A stretch of DNA of 7,745 nucleotides from positions 1 through 7,745 of the forward strand of contig CAIXUF010001363.1 of NCBI GenBank assembly GCA_903922535.1, read 5' to 3'. This DNA is from Candidatus Hydrogenedentota bacterium (GTDB lineage: Bacteria; Hydrogenedentota; Hydrogenedentia; Hydrogenedentiales; CAITNO01). This document shows, piece by piece, positions 1-7,600 of this stretch (position 1 is the first letter of the stretch; each line of letters opens with the position of its first letter). A program made the translations under genes and the position numbers. The notes below the pieces were generated by a model. The model was given only the letters and a program-made list of their open reading frames with translations, did not search any database and had not been told where the DNA came from.

Positions 1-900
1 CCCGTACGCCTTCATCCCCTTGAGATACCGCTCGATCGACATCTTGATCAGATCCAGCGCCGTCAGCGAATCCACCAGCGGCGGCGTCTTCAACGCCAGC
101 ATGGACGACAGGAACAGCGTAAAGGCGCAGGCGTCACTGCACGAATTGTTGGCGATAACCCGAACTGCGGGGTTCACCTGAAACAGGTTGAGGTAATCAC
201 GCCGAAAACCGGCATACTTGTCCAGCTTCACGCCGTCGAACTTCGGATAGATGGCCGTGGCGGTAAAGGTGTAGCGGATCGTGCCCTGCTGCTCCGTCGC
301 CGCCGGCAGCACCACAGAAATGTACTGCTCGCCCTCCTTGCGGCTCGCGGTGTAATCGACCACCACATCCGGCTTGTCTGCCACCACCTGGAACGACCCC
401 ATGTCGGGCAGGTGCAGCACCGCAGGCAGTCTTGTCTTGTTTCTGTCCGCCATCACCCCCAGCAACGTGGCATGGTCTTCCTGTTTCGCGAACCGCAATT
501 CTATGCCTTCTCCCTGCGTGGCCTTCCGACCGACTGAGAAGACCGTGAACTGCCGCTCCTCAAAGCGAAACACCCAATCGGCAGCGCCGTCGATACTCCC
601 TGTTTGCTTCCAAATGTCCACTTCCGAATCAGAGATTTTCGACACAATGTACGATCCCGCGTCTATGGTAGGCTTCCACTGAATGGGATTATGCTCAAGC
701 TTGCCGTTCCCCAACCCATCCACGGATAGATACCGCACAAACGGAGCGGTGTCGGTCAACTGCATCTTATAGAAGCCTGAGGCGTACTCAAAGTCCTTTT
801 CCCGGGCCGCATCGGAGTTCTGCCCATGGCAGGCGGCACCCCACATCACAGTCAAAAGAATCGCCCAGCCGCTCCGGAGCGCGACGTTCAAGAATTTCAT
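1..900 (-). CDS. Exported hypothetical protein, six-hairpin glycosidase-like (3' end outside window)
   Basis: The frame is open from the ATG at 900 to the left edge, giving 300 residues with no stop, so the C-terminal part is missing. Residues 1-27 look like a signal peptide: Lys2, a hydrophobic stretch around residues 12-20, then small residues before Cys24. The lipobox is not canonical (Gly at -3), so a lipoprotein is possible but not favoured. Residues about 30-215 are rich in beta-type sequence and probably form an N-terminal beta-sandwich. Residues about 231-290 include FQVNPAVRVIANNS and a CAFTLF block followed by LTALDL, which I recall from large predicted glycosidases of the six-hairpin (alpha/alpha barrel) kind in PVC-type bacteria; this is recall, not a search. 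The catalytic region would lie beyond the edge. A GGGAG sits 10 bases before the ATG. It is the last of three same-strand genes seen and may be co-transcribed with them. Exact family and substrate are unknown. Confidence 0.75.
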   Translation of the reverse strand, partial: MKFLNVALRSGWAILLTVMWGAACHGQNSDAAREKDFEYASGFYKMQLTDTAPFVRYLSVDGLGNGKLEHNPIQWKPTIDAGSYIVSKISDSEVDIWKQTGSIDGAADWVFRFEERQFTVFSVGRKATQGEGIELRFAKQEDHATLLGVMADRNKTRLPAVLHLPDMGSFQVVADKPDVVVDYTASRKEGEQYISVVLPAATEQQGTIRYTFTATAIYPKFDGVKLDKYAGFRRDYLNLFQVNPAVRVIANNSCSDACAFTLFLSSMLALKTPPLVDSLTALDLIKMSIERYLKGMKAYG

Positions 901-997
901 CGTTCATCATCTCCCAAGAATGGTCGGAAAACGCCCACAACTGCCTTGCCATAACACGTATGACGGCCTTGCCCTTCGGCACAGCCCTTCACCAGAT
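901..997. other. Intergenic gap between the DUF5946 gene and the glycosidase-like gene
   Basis: These 97 bases separate two same-strand genes. Apart from the ribosome binding site at 911-915 I see no convincing rho-independent terminator (no GC stem followed by a T run) and no good sigma-70 promoter. Read-through from the upstream genes is therefore the simplest view. Confidence 0.4.
911..915 (-). promoter_or_regulatory. Ribosome binding site of the partial glycosidase-like gene
   Basis: On the minus strand this reads GGGAG, 10 bases before the ATG at 900. It supports that start over the two ATG triplets just upstream (within GAGATGATG), which are out of frame with the long open frame. Confidence 0.5.
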
Positions 998-1474
998 TCA
1001 CTTCAACCCGGTCCGAACAATACTGGCAACGTCTTCGTGGCTCTCACTGTAGGTTTCCCAAACGGACGCGCACCACCTGCAAATCATTGCATCTCTCTCT
1101 TCGCCTGCCGGAACAGCCACAACATCGGAAACTCTGATCTCACCCCGACACTTGGGCAGACCAAACGCGGGCCATTGTCTCTTCCGTTTTGCCAACTGCA
1201 TATGCGCCTGCTGCACCTGTTTTCCTGAGCAATCCTTTATGAGGTGCAGATACAGGCCGACCAGGGCAAACGCCAGCGTAATGGATTTTGTGTTCCCGTC
1301 GGCGGTCTGCGCCGAATATGCATCCACAATGTGCTGGTGAATAAAGGCTGGGGCGGAATGCGCGAGCGTGTAATACGATAGTTCGTAATACTGTTCCTGC
1401 TCTCTGCTCGCTTTGTCCATTCCCCGCGCGTGCATCGATGAAGCCTTCACGTGGTCCCGGCACAGAACTGTCAT
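998..1474 (-). CDS. DUF5946 family protein
   Basis: A 158-residue protein of unknown function, recognised as DUF5946-like from YYELSYYTLAH (residues 29-39), FIHQHIVDAY (44-53), the LAFALVGLYLHL segment (67-78), QVQQAHMQLAKR (87-98) and WCASVWE (134-140). Several histidines (46, 48, 77, 91, 146) fall in these blocks and could bind a metal; that is inference. It lacks the N-terminal CxxC cysteine pair that I recall in some relatives. No signal peptide or membrane segment is evident, so it is probably cytosolic. The chosen ATG overlaps the stop of the upstream glycosidase gene as ATGA, suggesting translational coupling. An alternative ATG at 1435 (Met14) has a better Shine-Dalgarno (GAAGG, 8 bases away) and would give 145 residues; Met19 is a third option. 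As far as I recall, conserved similarity begins near residue 29, so homology does not fix the start. Confidence 0.8.
   Translation of the reverse strand: MTVLCRDHVKASSMHARGMDKASREQEQYYELSYYTLAHSAPAFIHQHIVDAYSAQTADGNTKSITLAFALVGLYLHLIKDCSGKQVQQAHMQLAKRKRQWPAFGLPKCRGEIRVSDVVAVPAGEERDAMICRWCASVWETYSESHEDVASIVRTGLK
1444..1448 (-). promoter_or_regulatory. Candidate ribosome binding site for an internal start of the DUF5946 gene
   Basis: The minus strand reads GAAGG here, 8 bases before an in-frame ATG at 1435. This is a better match than the GGGCGG just before the ATG at 1474, so translation may begin at either site. Confidence 0.35.
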
Positions 1475-3066
1475 ACCGCCCGCAGCACCAATAGCCAGTC
1501 ATGCACCTCCGGCGGCAGCGGCGCCCGCCAATCGCCGTCCGAATCCGGCGTCACAGCACCCAACGCGATGTCCGCGCCGGTGCAAGGGTCAAAATAGGCC
1601 GCCTCATATTTCACATCCGGTTCAAGTGCCTTAATCATCGGCGGATCCCACAGCAGCGGCACGTAGACGATCCTCAGTTTCCGCAGAATCCCGGCGGTGG
1701 TGCAGGTGTGGACGTTCTCCTTGTCCCACGACGGCTCCGCCCATTCCGGATGCCGCTCCAACGCCCACCACGGGAAGCGGCGTATGAACTGTCCGCCAAG
1801 GCCAACCTGGCGTGAGCCGGGAAGCTTGTAGGCTTCCTCCCAGGGCGTGTTCCCCCAGCACCGGCCGTGCGGCGAGGGACCGTAGGGATGTTCAACCGTG
1901 CTCATCTGCCAAATGCCGTTCGCCCCGTAGGTGTGCCCCGCCGACCCGTTCAGCACGCTGTCGTAAAAACACATGCGCACCACGTTCTGCCAGCATCGCC
2001 CCATGATGCCCTCGTAGTTCACCTCGGCGTTCACAATCGGCATGACCGGCGTGCGGCCGACGGCCGTGACGACCGTCTCCGCCGTGCCTCCAACGCTGTC
2101 AATATCGCCGTGGCCCGTCTGGAGCATCTCGAAATCCATCAGCGCCGGATCTTCCACCTGTTCGCGGCCATACTGGGTCGGGTGAATACCGATCAGGTTG
2201 TGGTGCCCGTCGATTTCGCGAACGTACGCCATCACCTCCGTCCAGCCCTTGCGCTGCTCCGCGGCGTCCTCCTTGGGCGTCTTGCTCAGATAGTAGGGCA
2301 TCGCCCCTTCCCCGCAGATGCACCACACCACGGGGAGCGCGCCATAGCGCGCAACAAGATACCGCCAGTACCGTTTGGCTTTCTCGACATGCATTTGCGG
2401 CATGTAATACCCCCACATCCCCACAATGCACGGCATAATGCCCTCATGCGCCAGGTGTTCCATCTTGAGATCCGCAAGATCAAAATAGGCCGGATTGACC
2501 CGCTCAAACCCCTCCGTAAGCGGGAAACCCGCGTCGCTGGCACCCCGCGGGTCAAACGCGTCCATGTCCGGATAGGGTCCGGCGATGATCTGCACCACGT
2601 TGAAGCCCTTTGCGGCGCGATCCGCTGCCAGCAACTGAAACCCGCGCGGCCAGTCCAGCCGCGAAGTCAGACCCATCCACCACGTATCCCCGATCCAGAA
2701 AAACGGCGTGCCGTCGGCCTGTTCAAAATGCCGGTGATCCGCTGCAACACGCAGCCGTCCATGCGCCAGCAGCGGATTGCTTCCCTCATACGGCTGCACC
2801 ATGACCGTCCCGGTCTGCCCGTGAAGCCCCCCGTCTGAGACATTCGAACACTCCGTCCGAAAAGAGTACTCCCCCACGCGCGGCCCCGCGAAACGGACCT
2901 TCCACACATTGTCACCGGCCCAGAAGGCGGGCACACGCATGGCTGTCCCCTCAGGTCCGTTGAACTGCACATCCAGAACCACCTGGTTGTACGGATCCGC
3001 ATACTTTGCCTGCGAATGGAAACACAATTCCAGCAGGCAATTGCACGCCACAAAGAAGGCTTTCAT
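1471..3066 (-). CDS. DUF5060/DUF4038 glycoside hydrolase (GH140/apiosidase-like)
   Basis: A 531-residue predicted glycosidase in three parts. Residues about 9-90 form a DUF5060-type beta-sandwich (YADPYNQVVLDVQF, then the WKVRFAGPRVGEYSF block). Residues about 95-440 form a DUF4038 (beta/alpha)8 barrel starting with FFWIGDTWW. Residues about 460-531 (AYFDPCTG, then DWLLVL) resemble the C-terminal putative collagen-binding domain often found on these proteins. Within the barrel, VVWCICGEG puts Glu253 at the usual acid/base position and VNAEVNYEG puts Glu348 as a likely second catalytic acid; GHTYGANGIWQ is also typical of the family. GH140, the characterised group with this barrel, cleaves apiose from rhamnogalacturonan II, but most DUF4038 proteins have no known substrate, so none is assigned. 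The ATG at 3066 has GAGGA 6 bases upstream; a TTG at 3090 extends the frame by 8 codons but has no clear site. The N-terminus runs almost directly into DUF5060, so a signal peptide is doubtful. It is first of the leftward genes. Confidence 0.9.
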   Translation of the reverse strand: MKAFFVACNCLLELCFHSQAKYADPYNQVVLDVQFNGPEGTAMRVPAFWAGDNVWKVRFAGPRVGEYSFRTECSNVSDGGLHGQTGTVMVQPYEGSNPLLAHGRLRVAADHRHFEQADGTPFFWIGDTWWMGLTSRLDWPRGFQLLAADRAAKGFNVVQIIAGPYPDMDAFDPRGASDAGFPLTEGFERVNPAYFDLADLKMEHLAHEGIMPCIVGMWGYYMPQMHVEKAKRYWRYLVARYGALPVVWCICGEGAMPYYLSKTPKEDAAEQRKGWTEVMAYVREIDGHHNLIGIHPTQYGREQVEDPALMDFEMLQTGHGDIDSVGGTAETVVTAVGRTPVMPIVNAEVNYEGIMGRCWQNVVRMCFYDSVLNGSAGHTYGANGIWQMSTVEHPYGPSPHGRCWGNTPWEEAYKLPGSRQVGLGGQFIRRFPWWALERHPEWAEPSWDKENVHTCTTAGILRKLRIVYVPLLWDPPMIKALEPDVKYEAAYFDPCTGADIALGAVTPDSDGDWRAPLPPEVHDWLLVLRAV

Positions 3067-3072
3067 AACTTG

Positions 3073-3077
3073 TCCTC
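3073..3077 (-). promoter_or_regulatory. Ribosome binding site that fixes the DUF4038 gene start
   Basis: The minus strand reads GAGGA 6 bases before the ATG at 3066. It decides for this ATG over the in-frame TTG at 3090. Confidence 0.7.
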
Positions 3078-3102
3078 GCGATGACTGCAACCCGTCACGG
3101 TC

Positions 3103-3116
3103 CTATGCTAGCATAG
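3103..3116. promoter_or_regulatory. Perfect 14-bp palindrome, candidate operator
   Basis: The bases CTATGCTAGCATAG are identical on both strands, with 7-base half-sites and no spacer. The symmetry stops at the flanking bases (C on both sides). The site is near the middle of the divergent intergenic region and overlaps the possible -10 positions in both directions. That fits the binding site of a dimeric transcription factor controlling both gene groups. No regulator gene is present in the window. There is no T run, so it is not a terminator. Confidence 0.5.
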
Positions 3117-3131
3117 CCCCGGGTCAAATGC

Positions 3132-3135
3132 GGAG
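3132..3135 (+). promoter_or_regulatory. Ribosome binding site of the M20 peptidase gene
   Basis: GGAG lies 8 bases before the ATG at 3144 and supports that start, which also gives the complete N-terminal membrane segment. Confidence 0.6.
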
Positions 3136-3143
3136 TTCAGCCA

Positions 3144-4604
3144 ATGTTCAAACTCTTTCTTGCCGTCCTGCTCATCGTGGTCCTGCTGGCCGCGGTCCTC
3201 CTAGTCCGAAGCGTGGCGCTTCGTTCCAACCAGTTGCCGCCCGAACCCGGTCAGCCGGTTGCGCTGGATGGCGATGCGGCGGTGGCCCGCCTCTCAAAGG
3301 CGCTCCAGTGCAAAACCGTCTCCTACGCTGACAGCAGCCTCGTTGACACTGCGGCCTTTCTCAGTCTGCACCAGCGCATCACAGAGAGTTTCCCGGCGGT
3401 GCATACCCATTTGAAGCGTGAAGTGGTGAACGGACAGAGCCTGCTCTACACCTGGCCCGGCACGGATGCCTCCCTTCCCGGCGTGCTCTTTGTCGCCCAC
3501 ATGGATGTGGTCCCCGCCGATGAGGACGCCACCTTATGGAGCCATCCGCCGTTCAGCGGCGCGGTGGACGCGGGATTCGTGTGGGGGCGCGGCGCCGTGG
3601 ACGACAAAGGCAGTCTCATGGCGGTGCTTGAATCGGTCGAAGCCCTCGCAGCCTCCGGCCAAACGCCCAAGCGAACCGTCTACCTCGCCTTTGGCCACGA
3701 CGAGGAGGTCGGCGGCACCGCGGGAGCGGCCCGCATCGCCGCCCTGCTCAAGGAGCGGGGCGTGCGCCTCGAAGCCACCTTCGACGAGGGCCTGGTCATC
3801 ACAAACGGGATTGTGCCCGGCTTGAACGGTCCGCTGGCCCTTGTTGCCATCGCGGAAAAGGGCTATGCAAGTCTTGAACTCTCTACGGTGCAAAAAGGCG
3901 GCCATTCCTCCCAGCCGCCGCCCCAGACTTCCATCGAGATCCTCGCCGCCGCGCTGACGCGCATCAACCGCAACCCCGCGTCCGCCCGCTACGAGGGCGC
4001 GATGCGGGCCATGTTCGACGCCGCGGTCCCGGAAATGGCGCTGCCCTACCGCGTCCTCTTCGCCAACCGCTGGCTGTTCAGCGGGCTCATCACCCATGAA
4101 CTCGCAAAGATGCCCTCCACCAACGCCGGGCTCCGCACCACCGTCACCGCCACCATGTTCAACGGCGGGCAAAAGGACAACATCCTGCCCTCCTCGGCCA
4201 AGGCGGTCGTCAATTGCCGGCTCCTGCCCGGGGACAGCCTGGACTCGCTGGTCGCACGCATCCGCGGCGTCGTCGCCGATGACCGTGTCAGCCTGACCGT
4301 CCTTCCCAACGCTCATGAGGCGTCGCCCCTCTCCGATCCCTCCGCGCCCGCCTTCCAGGCCCTTGCCGCGAGTGTTCGGCAGGTCTGGCCCGAGGTCGCC
4401 GTCGCGCCCGCGCTCGACATCGGCGCCACCGATTCCAAACAGTACACGGATATGGCGCAAAATCAGTACCGCTTCGCGCCGTTCTGGTTCAACGGGGACG
4501 ACTTGTCCATGATACACGGCGTAAACGAGCGCGTGGCCGTCAAGCGCTATCTTGAGGCCGTGCAGTTCTACGCGCAATTGATTCGCAACGTCGCGGGGCG
4601 CTGA
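3144..4604 (+). CDS. M20 family metallopeptidase, PM20D1/carboxypeptidase S type, membrane-anchored
   Basis: A complete 486-residue zinc peptidase of the M20 family. Residues 4-23 are an almost purely hydrophobic stretch with no clear cleavage site, most likely a signal anchor leaving the enzyme outside the cytoplasmic membrane. The catalytic domain shows the di-zinc signature: AHMDVVPAD gives His119 and Asp121, GRGAVDDKG gives Asp153 as bridging ligand, HDEEVGG gives Glu187 (general base) and Glu188, TFDEG gives Asp214, and MIHGVNE gives His458. KGGHSSQPP (residues 251-259) marks the inserted lid/dimerisation domain. All expected ligands are present, so it should be active. The length and extra N-terminal segment match the PM20D1/carboxypeptidase S subgroup better than the shorter ArgE/DapE enzymes. 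Related enzymes cleave peptides or N-acyl amino acids; the substrate here is unknown. It is the first of two rightward genes, divergent from the glycosidase operon. Confidence 0.93.
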   Translation: MFKLFLAVLLIVVLLAAVLLVRSVALRSNQLPPEPGQPVALDGDAAVARLSKALQCKTVSYADSSLVDTAAFLSLHQRITESFPAVHTHLKREVVNGQSLLYTWPGTDASLPGVLFVAHMDVVPADEDATLWSHPPFSGAVDAGFVWGRGAVDDKGSLMAVLESVEALAASGQTPKRTVYLAFGHDEEVGGTAGAARIAALLKERGVRLEATFDEGLVITNGIVPGLNGPLALVAIAEKGYASLELSTVQKGGHSSQPPPQTSIEILAAALTRINRNPASARYEGAMRAMFDAAVPEMALPYRVLFANRWLFSGLITHELAKMPSTNAGLRTTVTATMFNGGQKDNILPSSAKAVVNCRLLPGDSLDSLVARIRGVVADDRVSLTVLPNAHEASPLSDPSAPAFQALAASVRQVWPEVAVAPALDIGATDSKQYTDMAQNQYRFAPFWFNGDDLSMIHGVNERVAVKRYLEAVQFYAQLIRNVAGR

Positions 4605-4638
4605 ATCCCAGCTTCGGCCGCCCACGAAAGGCCGTCTT
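4605..4638. other. Short gap with a weak hairpin overlapping the next ribosome binding site
   Basis: The 34 bases between the peptidase stop and the next ATG contain CGGCC (4615-4619) and GGCCG (4630-4634), able to form a 5-bp stem with a 10-base loop. No T run follows, so it is a poor terminator. GAAAGG at 4626-4631, 7 bases before the ATG, is the likely ribosome binding site and partly lies in the stem. The short gap suggests the two genes share a transcript. Confidence 0.4.
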
Positions 4639-7600
4639 ATGCGTTTCAGTGTTTTCATTCTGACCTTTGTTCTTTGCTTCGCATGCTGCCGTCCTGCCCC
4701 CGCCGAATCTGCCGAGCCCTGGCAAAGCCCTTACACCGGTGAGGACGCGTCCGGTAAACATGTCATCGCCTTCTGGAATTGTGATGAGGAGGGCGACAAG
4801 GTCACGGACGCGTCCGGCAAGGGCCACGACGGCACGGCAACCGGAATCTCACGATGCGCGGAAGGCCGCTTCGGCAGGTGCATTCAATCGTTCCCCGGGT
4901 GGCCGGTGGAGGACAAGCCCCATCAAGTGGTGGTCGCCAACGCGCCAACCCTTTCACCCGCGGGCGCCTTTACCATAGAAATGTGGATTTGCCCCGGCTC
5001 CCCCCCCACCGACTACGGCGAATCCTTTCTAGTGGACAAGCGATATGTCGCCAACACCGACTACCAGTGGATATTGGAGCCTCCCGACAAGCAGGGCAGA
5101 CAGCGCATGAAGGCAACGCTCGGTTTCGGCGCCGATTCCGACACATGGTATTCCTCGGAGTCGTTGGCATTGCAGAAAGGAAAATGGTCCCACATCGCGA
5201 TGACCTATGACGGCGCGGGGAAACTCTCTTTCTATCAGGACGGACGTTCTCTGGGTGGCGCAACCAAACCGGCACGGGGAAGCATCTGCCCGGGAGCCCA
5301 TTTCCTGTCCCTGGGCGACCGCATCGGCAGTTATTACCACGGCTTTCCCGGAATGATGGACGAGATCCGCATTACCACCGGCGTGCGTGAGTTTCGTCCC
5401 ATCACTGTAACCCAGGAACATGTCCGGACCGTGTATGAACGCATGGAACCCGCTCCCCTGCTGAAATTCCGGCTGACCAACAACCGCCGTGATCCAATCG
5501 CCGGCATGGAGGCAACCATCGGCGTTCCCGGTTCGTCCGGCAAGACCTACCCCATGGAGGCAATTGCGCCGGGCGCGTCACAGATTCTTGAATATTCCTT
5601 CGACACCCATTTGCGGCCCGACAGCTACCAACTCGCCGTTGCATTCCAGTTCCAGGACGGCGATCACCCCTACAGCAACACTGAATCCTTCAAGGTTGAA
5701 CTGGTCCCCCGCAAACCCCCGTTCAGGATGCCCGTGGTAATGTGGGGCATAGGCGGCGTTGAGAGTGTGCTGGACAACATGCGCGCCCTCAAGGAAATCG
5801 GCTTCACCCATTGTCTCGGCCTGCAATGCGATTATGACAAGATCTGGAAGGCCGGTGCGCCGGTCCCCACAGTGGACGACAAGGTGCTTGCAGGCAGTTA
5901 CAGGATGCTGGACGAAGCCTATGCCCACGATCTCGGCATTGTGATAAGCACCAGTCCGGGCGCATGGCTCGAAGGCCAGAAGCAATTCCTGCGCGTCGGT
6001 CCATCGGACAAACCCTACGAGCGGCCGAATGTCTGCTGCACTTTTCCCGAAGTCAAGGCCTTCGCCCAAAACGTTGGCGCCTCCATTGCGCAGACCTATG
6101 GAGCATTCCCCGCGTTCAACGCCGCATTAATTCACACCGAGGTCCGCGACGGGACCCAGCTTTGTTTTCATGAACACGATCGGGCCAACTATCAGGCGGC
6201 AACAGGCAAATCCTTCCCAGAACTTCTCGGAACCAAGAACGGCATTTCATACACGAAGATCCCGGGATTCCCGGAAAACCGCGTCCTGCCCGACGATTAC
6301 GATCTGCTCCAATTCTATCGCTGGTTCTGGAGGGAGGGGGACGGATGGAACAGCCTCCATTCCGCCGTGGATCAGGGGCTGAAATCCACGGAAAGAAAGA
6401 ATCTTTGGTCCTTCTTCGATCCCGCGGTTCGCGTGCCCGCCTTGTGGGGCAGCGGCGGGAACGTCGATTTTCTTTCCCATTGGACCTACAGTTATCCTGA
6501 CCCCATACGCATCGGCCTGGCCACAGATGAACTCTTCGCCATGGCAAAAGGCGGTCCCGAAGGCCAGGGCGTCATGAAGATGACGCAAATCATCTGGTAC
6601 CGGTCCCAGACCGCCCCGCCGGAAGCATCCCCAACCACGTCCAGCACCCGGTCACCCTGGGAAGACTACGATCCGGGAGCCGACTACATCACCATCGCGC
6701 CCATGCATCTTCGCGAAGCCTTCTGGACCAAGATCGCCCGTCCAATCAAGGGCATCATGTATCACGGCTGGCAGTCCCTCGTGCCCACCGACAACCCGTC
6801 CTCCTATCGCTACACCCACCCCGAAACACGAAACGCCCTGAAAGACTTGATCGCAACCGTGGTGGAACCCTTGGGCCCCACACTGCTTCAGGTCTCTGCC
6901 GCTCCCGCTGAGGTCGCCTTTCTCGAGAGTTTCACATCAGACATGTTTGCCGGACGCGGCACCTATGGGTGGGGCGGCTCCTGGGCGGGCGACGCCTATC
7001 ACATCCTCATGTACGCCCATCTTCAACCCGAGATTGTCTATGAAGAAACCCTCATGAAATTCGGGCTCGAAGGGTATAAAGTCCTCGTCCTCACCGATTG
7101 TGATGTGCTGCCCCAGCCGGTGGTGGAAAAGATCAACGCCTTCAAGCATTCAGGCGGAGTCATTGTCGGCGATGACCGTCTATGCCCCGCGGTCGTCCCG
7201 GACATCCTGCTTAAGCCCTATGAGCGCATCAAGAAGGCGGACATTGACAAGAGCGCGCTGCTCGAACGCGCTGGCACTCTGTTGAACGATCTGGGCAACC
7301 GCTACCAACCCTATACAACCTCATCCGTCGCGGACGTGCTCCCCTATAGCCGCCGTTACGGCAGCTCCGACTATGTATTCGCAATCAACGACCAGCGCGA
7401 ATTCGGGAACTACGTCGGCCATCATCAACTGGTCATGGAACAGGGACTTCCCGCAAAAGCGGATTTCACCATTCGAAGACAAGGTGGCCACGTTTATGAC
7501 CTGGTGGAGCACAGAGAAGTCCACGCGGAGAAGGGCGCAAACACCCTGCGCATCCCCGTCGATTTGGAACCCGGGGGCGGGCGTCTGTGGCTGGTCACGG

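Larger units (their letters stand above)
3067..3143. promoter_or_regulatory. Divergent intergenic promoter region
   Basis: The only divergent gap in the window, 77 bases between the glycosidase and peptidase starts, so promoters for both directions must lie here or in the flanking coding ends. For the leftward genes a TTGACC (3122-3127 on the plus strand, read in reverse) could be a -35 element, but the hexamer about 16 bases on (TAGGAC) is a poor -10. For the rightward genes TATGCT (3104-3109) could be a -10 without a clear -35. These promoter calls are weak. A perfect 14-bp palindrome lies in the middle. Confidence 0.5.

Noticed and set aside
841..900. Lipoprotein signal at Cys24 of the partial glycosidase-like protein
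   Set aside because: The residues before the cysteine (Gly-Ala-Ala) lack the Leu/Val/Ile expected at -3, so an ordinary signal peptide is more likely, though a lipoprotein is not excluded.
788..982. 64-codon minus-strand frame overlapping the start of the partial glycosidase-like gene
   Set aside because: It overlaps the signal-peptide region of the 300-codon open frame in another frame and shows no family features. It could only matter as a leader peptide, for which there is no support.
1867..2838. 323-codon open frame on the plus strand opposite the DUF4038 gene
   Set aside because: It lies wholly inside a gene with clear domains on the other strand; its product is Arg/His/Pro-rich and low in recognisable motifs, typical of an antisense shadow.
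3067..3090. Extension of the DUF4038 gene to a TTG at 3090
   Set aside because: The TTG has no good ribosome binding site, while the ATG at 3066 has GAGGA at ideal spacing; the extra eight residues add no known domain sequence.
3103..3116. Palindrome as a rho-independent terminator
   Set aside because: There is no T run on either side and it lies between divergent gene starts, where no terminator is expected.
3534..4658. Long 374-codon open frame on the minus strand opposite the M20 peptidase gene
   Set aside because: Its product has no recognisable domain and is rich in Gly, Arg and Asp as expected from the reverse of GC-rich coding sequence. The plus-strand frame carries a complete set of M20 motifs, so this is a shadow.
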